A stretch of 64,000 nt of DNA from Halomonas maura (GCF_030409305.1 NZ_JAUFPQ010000018.1:62001-126000); one strand, 5' to 3'; positions 17,389 to 26,295 are shown, numbered from the stretch's first letter. The notes: generated from the sequence alone by a model not told the origin. Made by a program: numbers and translations.

Positions 17389-18885
17389 TCAGTGGAAGAC
17401 GTTGAAGCTCTCGGCATTGAGCCACAGGTGCATGAGCACGCTGCCGACATAGCCCAGGGCGATGACCGGGGCCCAGCGCAGGTGGCCGCCGAAGGTGTAG
17501 ATGCCCCGGGCCTGGCCCATCAGCGCCACCCCGGCCGCGGAACCCACGGAGAGCAGGCTGCCGCCGACACCGGCGGTGAGGGTGATCAGCAGCCAGTTGC
17601 CCATGGACATGTCCGGCTCCATGGAAATGACCGCGAACATCACCGGGATGTTGTCGACCACCGCCGAGACCATGCCCAGTACCACGTTGGCCCAGGTGGG
17701 ATCCCAGCCGGCATAGAGGGTCTGGGACAGCAGCGCCAGATAGCCCATGAAGCCCAGGCCGCCCACCGCCATCACCACGCCGTAGAAGAACAGCAGGGTA
17801 TCCCACTCGGAACGGGCGATACGCGTGAAGACGTCGAAGGGCACCACGCTGCCCAGCGACTCGAGCTTGCGCCAGTCACCGCGCTGGCTGTAGCGGGTGC
17901 GCTTGCGCGCCAGGGAGCGCGGCAGGCTGCGGCGCAGGTAGTAGCCGAAGAACTGCAGGAAGCCGAGGCCCATCATCATGCCCAGGGCCGGCGGCAGGTT
18001 CAGCACGGTATGGCAGAGCACGGCGATCACCACCGTGAGCAGGAACAGGCAGACGATGCGCCGGGCGCCCCGCTTGAGCCAGACCACCTCCTCGAGGGAG
18101 CCGGGCTTGCGGTTCTTGATGAAGGCGCTCATCACCAGGGCCGGCAGCAGGTAATTGACCAGCGACGGCCCGAGCAGCTCGAAGAATTCCTGGAATTCCA
18201 CGAGCTTGGCCTGCCATACCATCAGGGTGGTGATGTCGCCGAAGGGGCTGAAGGCGCCGCCAGCGTTCGAGGCCACCACGATATTGACGCAGCACAGGTT
18301 GATGAAGCGCTTGTCGCCCTCGGCCACCTTGAGCACCACCGCGCACATCAGCATGGCGGTGGTCAGGTTGTTGGCGACGGTCGAGATCCAGAAGGCCAGC
18401 ACGCCGGTGATCCAGAACAGCGAGCGGTAACTGAAGCCCGTTTCCACCATCCAGGCGCGCAGCTTGTCGAAGACCCGGCGCTCCTCCATGGCGTTGACGT
18501 AGGTCATCGCCACCAGCAGGAAGAGCAGCAGCTCGGTGTACTCGAGCAGGGTCTCGCTGAAGGCGTGCTCGACGGCGTCCGGCAGGCCTTCCTGGACATA
18601 GATCCAACCGATCAACATCCAGATAAGGCCCGCCGCCACGAGCACGGGCTTCGACTTGCGCATGTGCAGCTGTTCCTCGGCCATCACCAGGCCGTAGGCG
18701 ACGAGGAACAGCATCACCGCGGTGAAGCCGCTCAGCGAATAGGTCAGGTCGAGTTCGCCGGCGCCGGCGGCCAGCAGCGGTGGGCTGAACAGCGCCAGAA
18801 CGATGAGCACGAGAAGCCCTGGCCATCGGGCGCTGTGCCGGAGCCAGTGGGAGGAATGTCGGTGTGTCAGCATGAACGGAAACAT
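17389..18885 (-). CDS. nhaD: Sodium/proton antiporter NhaD
   Basis: The 498-residue inner-membrane protein has a cleavable-looking N-terminus (ending PPLLAAGAG) and about 12 hydrophobic segments. NhaD hallmarks are present: FWISTVANNLTTAML, NIVVASNAGGAFSPFGDITTLMVW and VVDNIPVMFAV. NhaD exports Na+ or Li+ in exchange for protons and is typical of Vibrio, Halomonas and other salt-adapted bacteria. The Ser/Thr/Asn-rich and Asp-containing helices above are the conserved ion-path region. The gene is monocistronic with a long, strongly structured leader upstream. Confidence 0.93.
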   Translation of the reverse strand: MFPFMLTHRHSSHWLRHSARWPGLLVLIVLALFSPPLLAAGAGELDLTYSLSGFTAVMLFLVAYGLVMAEEQLHMRKSKPVLVAAGLIWMLIGWIYVQEGLPDAVEHAFSETLLEYTELLLFLLVAMTYVNAMEERRVFDKLRAWMVETGFSYRSLFWITGVLAFWISTVANNLTTAMLMCAVVLKVAEGDKRFINLCCVNIVVASNAGGAFSPFGDITTLMVWQAKLVEFQEFFELLGPSLVNYLLPALVMSAFIKNRKPGSLEEVVWLKRGARRIVCLFLLTVVIAVLCHTVLNLPPALGMMMGLGFLQFFGYYLRRSLPRSLARKRTRYSQRGDWRKLESLGSVVPFDVFTRIARSEWDTLLFFYGVVMAVGGLGFMGYLALLSQTLYAGWDPTWANVVLGMVSAVVDNIPVMFAVISMEPDMSMGNWLLITLTAGVGGSLLSVGSAAGVALMGQARGIYTFGGHLRWAPVIALGYVGSVLMHLWLNAESFNVFH

Positions 18886-19262
18886 CCTGGGAAAGATGGG
18901 GGAGGGGGTGGAAAGCGCAGAAGATTCTACATCAGGGCCGGAGATATCACTATTTGGTCGGCTGGATCGGCTTATGAAATCTCGCCATCGACGGGCTTTC
19001 CCGTCCCGTAGGTTTCAGTCTCCTGCCCCGTCGGGCCTGCGAGGCGGCGGCAGTCTGAAGGAAAAGGCTTAAGGCTTTCTTAAGGAAGGACGGGGCGCGG
19101 GGGCGGGCCCAGGGGACCCTCGTTGCCGAACGTGGCGGGCGCGCCGAGGCGAATGTGGAGGCTGGTCGGAGGCGCCGGCCAGGTGCCTGCCACCCGCGTC
19201 TCGCCGCCGGCATACCGGACCACATCGCGGTGCCGGCCAGGGTGGCGCAGGGCGCCAGTGCG
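18886..19262. other. nhaD upstream region
   Basis: No gene is supported here. It contains the candidate leader and, upstream of it, a palindromic CTTAAG pair separated by AAAGC-type sequence at about 19068-19085, plus GC-rich DNA without features up to the ChaN gene stop. Confidence 0.4.
18950..19066 (-). ncRNA. Candidate structured 5' leader of nhaD
   Basis: Read in the nhaD direction, this stretch folds into nested helices. TTCAG at 19055-19059 pairs with CTGAA at 19014-19018, enclosing CTGCC / GGCAG (19049-19053 with 19023-19027). A perfect 6-bp hairpin with an AAAG loop follows at 18990-19005, closed by a longer helix with GAAA/TTTC ends. It sits 65-180 bases before the nhaD start. Cation-antiporter genes are known targets of Na+ and Li+ riboswitches, but I cannot match this to a named class. 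Confidence 0.4.
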
Positions 19263-20417
19263 TCATGGTGCCGTGGCCGGGAAGCGGGCCAGCACCTCCC
19301 GGACGTCGCCGTCGCGACGGATCTCCAGGGGCAGTAGCGTCCCCGGAGGTTGCTCGCGGACCCGGGCGGACAGCTCCGCCGGAGCGTCCAGCGGCCGACC
19401 CGCCGCGGCGAGGATCACGTCGCCTTCCCGCAGGCCGGCCGCCGCGGCCACCGAGTCCGGTTCGACCGATTGGATCACCACCCCGGCCGGGTGGGGGCCG
19501 ATCATCACGCCGAGGCGTGGCGGTACCGGGGCCGCGAAGGGGGCCTCGTCGCCGAGGGTGAAATAGCCATCGGCCAGTCCCTCGGGCGGCGCCTGGCAGT
19601 CCGCTTGCCGCGGGCGCGGCATCAGGCTCCGCTGATCGGTCACGCCCAGGTCGGCCAACTGGTGGGGCACGCCATGGCCATGGGCCAGGTGCCGAAGGCC
19701 CATCAGGCCCACCACCAGGGGGCCGTCCTCGGCCACTGCGGCCAGGGCGCTGGCCATGGCTCGGTCCCAGACCAGTTGGGCGGCGACGAAGCGCTCCAGC
19801 GCGGCGGGATCGTCGTCCCCGGCATGCCGCTCGAAGGCCTCGGCCAGGGAGCGACGATAGGCCGGCGAGGGGGCGGCAGGCGGCGGGATAGCGAAGCGCT
19901 CCCCGGCGGGGACCGAGGCCCAGCCGTCGCCGGCCAGCCGGCGACGCAGGGCGGGGGCGACGTTCAGCGCCTTGAGCGGCACCCCATGCATGCGGGCGAA
20001 GTGCAGGATCGGCAGGTAGAGGGCCGGGTCGAGGCCCCAGGCCGTCGCCCAGTCGCTGGCCTCGAGGAAGGCGGCCTCGTCGAGCTCGCCATTCACCCAG
20101 GCATCCAGGGCCGGCTGGGCCTCCCGGGGCAGCATCTCCAGGCCGATCACCAGGTCGGGGCGCAGGGCATGCAGGCCGGCCACGGTGTGCAGCTGCCAGC
20201 GATGATGGGCCGGCCGGTCATGCTCCTCGCCGAGCAGCACCACCGACTGGCGGGCCAGGTCCCGCATCAGCGCGTCGGTGGCCACCGGTGTGCCGTCGGC
20301 GACCAGCCACTGGCCGGGTGCCGGGCAGGGCGCGGCCAGGCCGGCGAGGGGCAGGGCGAGCCCCGCCACCAGGGCCAGGCGGGACCCGAGGACGGCGAAA
20401 CGGGCGCGTCGCGACAT
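19263..20417 (-). CDS. ChaN-like protein with C-terminal PDZ domain
   Basis: The 384-residue precursor has a signal peptide (about 1-28). A ChaN/haem-binding-uptake (Tiki-like) domain follows, with the motif VVLLGEEHDRPAHHRWQ at about 56-72, IGLEMLPREAQPALDAW and a late LMGLRHLAHGHGVPH. At about 290-375 is a PDZ domain (PRLGVMIGPHPAGVVIQSV, GLREGDVILAAAGRPL). ChaN binds heme in Campylobacter; the ChaN-PDZ fusion is a known but uncharacterised form. It probably acts in the periplasm or at the outer membrane. It diverges from the methyltransferase gene. Confidence 0.82.
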   Translation of the reverse strand: MSRRARFAVLGSRLALVAGLALPLAGLAAPCPAPGQWLVADGTPVATDALMRDLARQSVVLLGEEHDRPAHHRWQLHTVAGLHALRPDLVIGLEMLPREAQPALDAWVNGELDEAAFLEASDWATAWGLDPALYLPILHFARMHGVPLKALNVAPALRRRLAGDGWASVPAGERFAIPPPAAPSPAYRRSLAEAFERHAGDDDPAALERFVAAQLVWDRAMASALAAVAEDGPLVVGLMGLRHLAHGHGVPHQLADLGVTDQRSLMPRPRQADCQAPPEGLADGYFTLGDEAPFAAPVPPRLGVMIGPHPAGVVIQSVEPDSVAAAAGLREGDVILAAAGRPLDAPAELSARVREQPPGTLLPLEIRRDGDVREVLARFPATAP

Positions 20418-20545
20418 GGGAGGCTCCTCGCGGGGGGCTGGGTTTCTCACCCTACCTCCAGGCGGGGCGCGAGCAAAGCCGGCCATGCTCCAGGGCGGGG
20501 AATGCGTTACCCTGCGCCTCCCGCGAGCCATCCCCGGAAGGCGTC

Positions 20546-21742
20546 ATGTCCCTGTCCCATGCTCAGCGCTTCCAGCGCCTGACCGCCCTGCTGGCCGACT
20601 GGCAGGCCCTGTGGCGCCCGCTGCCCTTCCAGCATCGCGAGATGCCCTGGGGGAGTAGCGTCGCCGGCCTCGCCGACACCCTGCTGGCGCTGCCCGGCGA
20701 CGAGGTGGCTCGGCTGCAGGCCGCGCCCTTCGTGGACTCGCCGCTGGCGGCCTGGTTGCCGGTGGACGAGTTGGCCGCGCTGGTGGCCCTGCCGTCGGGC
20801 GCGTCGCCCGTCGCCCCGCTGCCGGACGCCTGGGGCGAGGGCATCGGCGCACGCAAGTGGCGACAGGTCCAGGCCTTCGCGTCCCGGGTGCCCATGGATG
20901 AGGGTGAGCTGGTGGAGTGGTGTGCCGGCAAGGGCCATCTGAGCCGTACCCTGGCACGGCTGCATCGGCGCTCGGTGACGGGGCTGGAGTGGCAGCCGAG
21001 CCTCTGCGAGGCGGGCCAGCAACAGGCCGACCGTCAGGGCCTGGCGGTGCGCCTGCAGCCTCAGGACGTGATGGCCCCGGATGCCGCACGCTGGCTGGCG
21101 CCCGGCGTGCGGGTCGCGGCCCTGCATGCCTGTGGCGACCTGCATGGGCGGCTGCTGACCCTGGCCGCCGAGATCGGTAGCGCGGTGAGCCTGGCCCCCT
21201 GCTGCTACCATCGCACCGCCGCGGCGGACTACCGGCCGCTGTCCCGCCAGGGTCGGGAGCTCCTGGCGGCCGGAGACTGGACGCCGCGCCGCGAGGACCT
21301 GGCCATGGCGGTGCAGGAAACGGTGACCGCGCCGCGTGGCGTGCGCCGTCACCGCGAGCGGGCCAATGCCTGGCGGCTGGGGTTCGACCTGCTGCAGCGG
21401 GAAGTGCGCCGGCGCGATGCCTACCTGCCGGTGCCCAGCCTGGCCTATGGCAAGCTGCCCGACGGCTTCGCCGGCTTCTGCCACTGGGCGGCCCAGCGCA
21501 AGGGCCTGGCCCTGCCGGCGGGTCTCGACTGGTCCGCCCATGAGGCCGCCGGCTGGCGGCGCCTGGCCGCGGTCACGCGGCTGGAACTGGTGCGCCACCT
21601 GTTCCGGCGTCCGCTGGAGATCTGGCTGGCGCTGGACCGCGTGCGCCTGCTGGAGGAGGCCGGCTTGCGGGTCACCCTGGCCACCTTCTGCGAGCGGGAT
21701 CTCACCCCGCGCAACCTGCTGATCGAGGCCACGCCCCCATAG
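20546..21742 (+). CDS. SAM-dependent methyltransferase (GSTCD-like)
   Basis: The 398-residue protein has an N-terminal helical region followed by a class I methyltransferase core. The SAM loop is VEWCAGKGHLSRTLA (about residues 129-143), then GLEWQPSLCEAG, HACGDLHGRL and SLAPCCYHR. The CAGKGHLS form with a later H-A-C-G-D is that of the methyltransf_32 group, which includes GSTCD and fungal/bacterial relatives. The substrate is unknown, possibly RNA. The ATG at 20546 was chosen by length; a very long upstream frame is GC-driven. Confidence 0.78.
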   Translation: MSLSHAQRFQRLTALLADWQALWRPLPFQHREMPWGSSVAGLADTLLALPGDEVARLQAAPFVDSPLAAWLPVDELAALVALPSGASPVAPLPDAWGEGIGARKWRQVQAFASRVPMDEGELVEWCAGKGHLSRTLARLHRRSVTGLEWQPSLCEAGQQQADRQGLAVRLQPQDVMAPDAARWLAPGVRVAALHACGDLHGRLLTLAAEIGSAVSLAPCCYHRTAAADYRPLSRQGRELLAAGDWTPRREDLAMAVQETVTAPRGVRRHRERANAWRLGFDLLQREVRRRDAYLPVPSLAYGKLPDGFAGFCHWAAQRKGLALPAGLDWSAHEAAGWRRLAAVTRLELVRHLFRRPLEIWLALDRVRLLEEAGLRVTLATFCERDLTPRNLLIEATPP

Positions 21743-21745
21743 AAC

Positions 21746-21775
21746 ACCGGCCATGCGGGTATCCGCATGGCCGGT
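21746..21775. terminator. Bidirectional stem-loop
   Basis: A perfect 13-bp inverted repeat (ACCGGCCATGCGG and its complement) with a four-base loop lies between the convergent methyltransferase and YbaK-like genes, so it can serve both. U-tracts are weak on each side. Confidence 0.7.
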
Positions 21776-21795
21776 CGAGGTCGAGACGCCTGGCG

Positions 21796-22266
21796 TCAGT
21801 GGTGACGGCTGAACTCGCCGTGGCGGCTGTCGGCCATCAGGCGGTCGAACTCGCTGCCGCTCATGTGCACCAGGGTCTCGTGGTCGCCGGCATCGAAGTA
21901 GATGTCCGGCTGGTGACGCAGCTGGTCGTCGAGATAGACCTGCAGCCCATAGGCCTGGCCCACCGCGATGGTGGCCCCGGGGTCGCAGTCCTCGAACTCC
22001 TGCCGGATCTCGTCCTCCGAGGCCAGTTCCAGCTTCTCGTGGAAGAGTTGCGAGAGCTTCTCCAGGTCGGCATCGCAGGTGCTGGGCACCACGGCGACAC
22101 GATAGCCGGCGTCACCATGCAGCATGATCGCCTTGGCCATCTGGTTGCCGCCGACATGCGACATCTGCGCGATGCGGCTGGTCGAGACCTCGCGTGGGTG
22201 GGGAACTTCCTCGTAGTCGATATCACAGGCGCGGAGGTATTCCCGTATCGTCATCGGCATGGCCAT
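21796..22266 (-). CDS. YbaK/ProX-type aminoacyl-tRNA deacylase domain protein
   Basis: The 156-residue protein is a stand-alone editing domain of the YbaK/ProX superfamily, with YEEVPHPREVSTSRIA, QMAKAIMLHGDAGYRVAVVPS and the late GATIAVGQAYGLQVYLD. Such domains hydrolyse mischarged tRNAs in trans. The start at 22264-22266 is preceded by AAGGAGG at eight bases, better than the ATG seven codons upstream. It is probably monocistronic, ending at the shared stem-loop. Confidence 0.85.
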   Translation of the reverse strand: MAMPMTIREYLRACDIDYEEVPHPREVSTSRIAQMSHVGGNQMAKAIMLHGDAGYRVAVVPSTCDADLEKLSQLFHEKLELASEDEIRQEFEDCDPGATIAVGQAYGLQVYLDDQLRHQPDIYFDAGDHETLVHMSGSEFDRLMADSRHGEFSRHH

Positions 22267-22376
22267 GACGTTGCCTCCTTCGGCCACCGGGGCCGAAACA
22301 TCGGGTTAGCGTGTCTCCCTGCTTGGCATGTAGGACTCCACACCTTCCAGCATAGCGCGGCTGGCCACGGATGCGA

Positions 22377-22811
22377 TCAGATCGTCATCCAGGGCGAGGC
22401 CTCACGGTCGATGAACTGCTTGACCTCATAGGGGGACTGCTTGGGGCCGGGCATGCCCGGGGTCCCCGTGGGCATGCCGGCCAGGCCGATGCCGTCGATG
22501 TCGGGGCGTTCCTGCAGCAGGCGATCGATGGCGGCGAAGGGCACATGGCCCTCGATCACATAGCCCTCGAGCTCGATGGTGTGGCAGGCGCCTTCTCCGT
22601 AGGGGACGCCGGCGGCCTGCTTCACGCTGCCGATGTCCTGGGTGTCGATGACCTCCACATCGAAGCCCCGCTCCTCCATCTGGCGGGCATAGGCCGTGCA
22701 ACAGCCGCAGGAGGGATTCTTGTAGAGCCGCGCCTCGAGGGCATCGGCGTGGGCGATGCCGCCGGTGAGCAGCAGGCCGGTGGTCAGCAGGGGAACCAGG
22801 CTGGCTTTCAT
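22377..22811 (-). CDS. DUF411 periplasmic metal-associated protein
   Basis: The 144-residue precursor has a signal peptide (about 1-22, ending AHA). The DUF411 signature YKNPSCGCCTAY carries C35, C37 and C38, and a later Cys/His pair (GACHTIELEGYVIEGHVP) follows. DUF411 proteins are found beside copper-resistance genes and probably bind copper. The neighbour upstream is a Met-rich Spy-like protein, and Met is a copper ligand, which fits a metal-handling pair. The genes are 52 bases apart and may be co-transcribed. Confidence 0.85.
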   Translation of the reverse strand: MKASLVPLLTTGLLLTGGIAHADALEARLYKNPSCGCCTAYARQMEERGFDVEVIDTQDIGSVKQAAGVPYGEGACHTIELEGYVIEGHVPFAAIDRLLQERPDIDGIGLAGMPTGTPGMPGPKQSPYEVKQFIDREASPWMTI

Positions 22812-22863
22812 CGTGGGTCTCCGGTGATGAATGGCCGGCGGGAGCGCCGGCCGGGATCGCAGG

Positions 22864-23952
22864 TCATTCGGGGGAGGCTTTGTCCCCGGGGGTGAGTCGC
22901 TGGCGCTGCTGCTCGTCGAGGAGAGCCAGCAGGTCATCGTGCAGGGCGCGACGTTCGAGCCACATCTCGCGCTGCAGCTCGGCCAGGCGGGTCTGGGTCT
23001 CCGCGAGGGCATCGGCATCCGGCGCGTCCTCGGCATGGAGTTCCGTCATCAGGGACTGATGGAGCCGCATCATCTCGCCGCGACGCTCATATTGCGCGGC
23101 CTGGTGTTCCGCCATCAGCTGCCGGGCCTGCTGGTGCTGTTCCGGCGAAAGCAGGGTCCAGAAGCCGGGCCCCATGCCCTGGCCAGGATAGCCGCCCATC
23201 ATGCCGGGGCCCATGCCCTGGCCATGGTAGCCGCCCATCATGCCGGGGCCCCTGCCCTGGCCAGGATAGCCGCCCATCATGCCGGGGCCCATGCCCTGGC
23301 CAGGGTAGCCGCCCATCATGCCGGGGCCCATGCCCTGGCCAGGGTAGCCGCCCATCATGCCGGGGCCCCTGCCTTGGCCGGGATAGCCGCCCATCATGCC
23401 GGAGCCCATGCCCTGGCCATGGTAGCCGCCCATCATGCCGGGGCCCATGCCCTGGCCAGGATAGCCGCCCATCATGCCGGGGCCCATGCCCTGGCCAGGA
23501 TAGTCGCCCATCATGCCGGGGCCCATGCCCTGGCCAGGATAGCCGCCCATCATGCCGGGACCCATGCCCTGGCCGGGGTAGTCGCCCATCATGCCGGGAC
23601 CCATGCCCTGGCCAGGATAGTCGCCCGTCATGCCGGGGCCCATGCCCTGGCCAGGATAGCCGCCCATCATGCCGGGACCCATGCCCTGGCCAGGATAGCC
23701 GCCCATCATGCCGGGACCCATGCCCTGGCCAGGATAGTCGCCCATCATGCCGGGGCCCATGCCCTGGCCGGGATAGCCGCCCGTCATGCCGGGGCCCATG
23801 CCCTGGCCAGGATAGCCGCCCATCATGCCGGGACCCATGCCCTGGTCATCGGGGTCCATATGCGCACCGCCATGCCCCATGGCGGCCGGGCTGGCGAGCA
23901 CCGCGAGGGCCAGGGCCGTGCCCAGGGCGAGGGGAAAGCTGGGACGTTGCAT
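22864..23952 (-). CDS. Spy/CpxP-like periplasmic protein with seventeen Met-rich 13-aa repeats
   Basis: The 362-residue precursor has a signal peptide (about 1-25) and then seventeen 13-residue units at 38-258 of the form GMGPGMMGGYPGQ, with small changes (M/T, G/D, P/H, M/R). A helical C-terminal domain of about 100 residues (LLSPEQHQQARQLMAEHQ, EMWLERRALHDDLLALL) resembles the Spy/CpxP LTxxQ family of metal-responsive periplasmic chaperones. About four Met per unit could bind Cu(I) or other soft metals. The DNA repeat is 39 bp and likely to change copy number. It lies upstream of the DUF411 gene in the same direction. Confidence 0.8.
   Translation of the reverse strand: MQRPSFPLALGTALALAVLASPAAMGHGGAHMDPDDQGMGPGMMGGYPGQGMGPGMTGGYPGQGMGPGMMGDYPGQGMGPGMMGGYPGQGMGPGMMGGYPGQGMGPGMTGDYPGQGMGPGMMGDYPGQGMGPGMMGGYPGQGMGPGMMGDYPGQGMGPGMMGGYPGQGMGPGMMGGYHGQGMGSGMMGGYPGQGRGPGMMGGYPGQGMGPGMMGGYPGQGMGPGMMGGYPGQGRGPGMMGGYHGQGMGPGMMGGYPGQGMGPGFWTLLSPEQHQQARQLMAEHQAAQYERRGEMMRLHQSLMTELHAEDAPDADALAETQTRLAELQREMWLERRALHDDLLALLDEQQRQRLTPGDKASPE
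23179..23841 (-). repeat. 39-bp tandem repeat, 17 copies, coding
   Basis: Seventeen head-to-tail 39-bp units keep the reading frame and differ mainly at a few codons (GGC/GAC, CCT/CAT, ATG/ACG). The recurring block includes CATCATGCCGGGGCCCATG on the plus strand. Nearly identical units next to each other suggest recent expansion by slippage or recombination. Confidence 0.95.
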
Positions 23953-24349
23953 GGTGTGTCTCCTGACGAGCCCGAGGCCCGCTTGGGTCTGCATCGATCG
24001 GTGAGTGTCCCACGGTCCGCCTGTGCAAGCTGGCCGGAACCCGCGTGGCTTCAAGGCTAGCCTAGTCGCGGAAGTGGCCCTTTGACTTGTATCAATCTCG
24101 AGGCGGGAAGTAAACCTGTGTGCAGGGTATAGGTTGTTGTTATGCATGGATTTTTCATGATTCGCACCTGGTCGCGGGGGCGGCGAGCACCCTCCCTGTC
24201 GTGGTGTTCGCCGAGCCCGAGGCCCTGCCGGGAGCGAAGCGTCAGCCGGCCGCCGCGCACCGCCAGAGAACTGGGTACCCGGCAGGCGCGCCGCCACACG
24301 GGTCGGCCGGGGCGCCACACGGTGGGAAGGAACGCGACATGGACGTCTG
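23953..24349. other. Gene-free interval
   Basis: No supported gene was found. The part near 23953-24130 is AT-richer (TTGACTTGTATCAAT at about 24082-24096) and should hold the promoter of the Met-rich repeat protein. The rest is GC-rich without a recognisable feature. Confidence 0.4.
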
Positions 24350-24769
24350 TCACTCTCCATGGACGGTCATCACGAGGCGCCGGCTACCGCCGTGGTCGCG
24401 ATGCTCGCACAGGTAGATCCCTTGCCAGGTGCCCATATTGAGGCGTCCGTCGGTGATGGGGATCTGAACGCTCGGGCCCAGGATGCTGCTCTTCAGATGT
24501 GCCGGCAGGTCGTCACTCCCCTCGAAGGTGTGCTGGTAATACGGCTCGTCCTCCGGCACCACACGGTTGAAGAAGCTCTCGAAATCGGCACGTACCGTGG
24601 GGTCGGCATTTTCATTGATGGTGAGTGATGCCGAGGTGTGCTTGATGAACACACTCAGCAGGCCGGTCTGGATATGGCCGAGATGGCCGATGCCGCGCTC
24701 GATCTCCTCCGTGATCAAATGGAATCCGCGTGAGCGGGGCTTTAGATTGATTTCCTTCTGTATCCACAT
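24350..24769 (-). CDS. yjbQ: YjbQ family protein (UPF0047)
   Basis: The 139-residue protein has the YjbQ pattern: FIKHTSASLTINENADPTVRADFE, the His-rich middle YYQHTFEGSDDLPAHLKSSILG, and the end MGTWQGIYLCEHRDHGG. YjbQ can replace ThiE weakly in E. coli (secondary thiamine-phosphate synthase activity); its main role is unclear. The start ATG at 24767-24769 matches the family N-terminus (MWIQKEINL). It stands alone. Confidence 0.9.
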   Translation of the reverse strand: MWIQKEINLKPRSRGFHLITEEIERGIGHLGHIQTGLLSVFIKHTSASLTINENADPTVRADFESFFNRVVPEDEPYYQHTFEGSDDLPAHLKSSILGPSVQIPITDGRLNMGTWQGIYLCEHRDHGGSRRLVMTVHGE

Positions 24770-24912
24770 GGTGACGTCCTGCTGCTTGATGGAACCACAA
24801 TCTTGAAAGTCTCCAGCCCTTTTCAAGCCGGGCGAGCCATTCTGGTACGCAGTGGCCGGCTGGCTGTACCGGCACCGGATGCACTAGCAAGCGCGATGCA
24901 CTCCCGAGGGGA

Positions 24913-25518
24913 TCACTCCGTCAGCCCCTCTCGGGCCAAGGCATCGCGGACAGCCGGCCGCGACCGGATATCGTCGAAATGCCGTTGCAATGCCGGCCAG
25001 TTTGCGACGGACAGGTCCTGATCCCCCAGCCAGCGGCAAACGGTGAACAAGTAGGCATCCGCCAGCGAGAAGTCGCTCCCCAGCAGGTACCTGTGCTCGT
25101 TCAGGTGATGCTCGATCACGGCCAGCCGCCGTGACAGATGCTCTCGGCCCGGTTTCAGGAATGCCGTTGGGGTCGTCGGCCGGAAGAGCGGGCTGAAGCT
25201 CTTGTGAATCTCGGTCGCCGTGAAATTCAACCATTCCAGTGCCCTCAACCGCGGCATGCCGGATGCGGGCAATAGGCCGGCGTCGGGCGCCTGGCCATCC
25301 ACGAATTGCAGGATCACCGGAACTTCGGTCAACAGCTCGCCATCCTCCAGCACCAGCGCCGGAACATAGCCCTTGGGGTTGATCTCGAGATAGTCCTGAT
25401 CGGCTGCCGTCCGTCTGGTCTGATAGTCGACTTCGACCAGGCTGAATGGCTGGCCGGCTTCGCGCAGGGCGATATGGGGCGCCAGCGAGCAGGCGCCGGG
25501 CATGTAATAGAGCTTCAT
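24913..25518 (-). CDS. Glutathione S-transferase
   Basis: The 201-residue protein has the bacterial beta-class GST start MKLYYMPGACSLAPHIALRE, with Cys10 as the expected catalytic residue. NPKGYVPALVLEDG (the cis-Pro glutathione site) and the C-terminal helical domain FSLADAYLFTVCRWL follow. It conjugates or reduces with glutathione in the cytoplasm. Its start overlaps the stop of the cupin gene by four bases (25515-25518), so the two are coupled. Confidence 0.92.
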   Translation of the reverse strand: MKLYYMPGACSLAPHIALREAGQPFSLVEVDYQTRRTAADQDYLEINPKGYVPALVLEDGELLTEVPVILQFVDGQAPDAGLLPASGMPRLRALEWLNFTATEIHKSFSPLFRPTTPTAFLKPGREHLSRRLAVIEHHLNEHRYLLGSDFSLADAYLFTVCRWLGDQDLSVANWPALQRHFDDIRSRPAVRDALAREGLTE

Positions 25519-25919
25519 TTCGCCTCTCCGCCGGATAGCATGTCGGGAAGATCATCAAGAACGACCAACGCAAGGTCGTAGGCCCCGCCATTCACTTCCT
25601 CCATCTTGTGCCCCTTGCCGCTCAGGTCCGCTGCGACAAACTGGTCGCCGGGTGACAGCACGCGGGCATCACCGTTGCTCGTCTGGATGCGAACGGACCC
25701 GGTCAGAACGCTGCCAAGCACCCGCGCGGGAGCGCAATGCCATTCGTCCCGATAGCTGGCAGGGTGATGCATCATCAAGACGCCGGTCGCTGCCATGGTA
25801 TCGGTAACGCTGTACCCCGCAGGCGAGGGCGGGGTGAAATCGCCGTCGACGAGCGGCCAGGTGTGGTCGGCGAGATAGGAATCGCCGTCGTTCCCGGTGC
25901 ATATCTGGACATATTTCAT
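25515..25919 (-). CDS. Cupin domain protein
   Basis: The 134-residue protein has a single cupin barrel. MMHHPASYRDEWHCAP supplies possible metal ligands, LTGSVRIQTSNGDARVLSPGDQFVAADL is the second cupin motif, and a KGHKMEE stretch provides a late His. The start ATG at 25917-25919 is preceded by CGGAGCC; an ATG 30 bases upstream was not used. It is the first gene of a two-gene transcript with GST, which suggests a detoxification role. The substrate is unknown. Confidence 0.78.
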   Translation of the reverse strand: MKYVQICTGNDGDSYLADHTWPLVDGDFTPPSPAGYSVTDTMAATGVLMMHHPASYRDEWHCAPARVLGSVLTGSVRIQTSNGDARVLSPGDQFVAADLSGKGHKMEEVNGGAYDLALVVLDDLPDMLSGGEAK

Positions 25920-26295
25920 ATGGTTGGCTCCGTGTTCGACGCTGGTCACACCCGGACGCCTGTGGCGGGGACGAGAGACATCCCGCCCCGTCGCGAGATC
26001 TGACGCGCGATGGCCTCACCCTCTACGCTATCCCGAATATAAAGAGCGATCTGCCGCCGCACGCCGTGGCACTCGGTCATTGACGGTGTTCAGCGTGCTT
26101 CCTGGCGGACGCATCCCATCTGATTGTAGGCCCGTAGGGGCAAGCTTCGTGAAGGCGCGGCGAGTGACGCAGGGAGCGCGAAGCCCTTCGGATTCCCAGG
26201 TGTCGCCGGATGCTTCACGTGGCCCGCGATTCGCAGACGTCCTGGGCGACCGGCAGCGTCGACACGATAGTCGGCCAACCGACATGGAACGCCAG

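Noticed and set aside
17341..19011. 556-codon plus-strand frame opposite nhaD
   Set aside because: It is composed mainly of His, Gln, Gly and Glu and has no motif; nhaD on the other strand is unambiguous.
23170..23850. CRISPR-like regular repeats
   Set aside because: The 39-bp units are contiguous with no spacers, keep one reading frame and encode a Met/Gly-rich protein segment, so this is a coding minisatellite.
22831..24060. Plus-strand frame with HAGAHALARIAAHHAG-like repeats
   Set aside because: The repeat protein on this strand is the mirror of the Met-rich tandem repeat on the minus strand, which has a signal peptide and a Spy-like domain.
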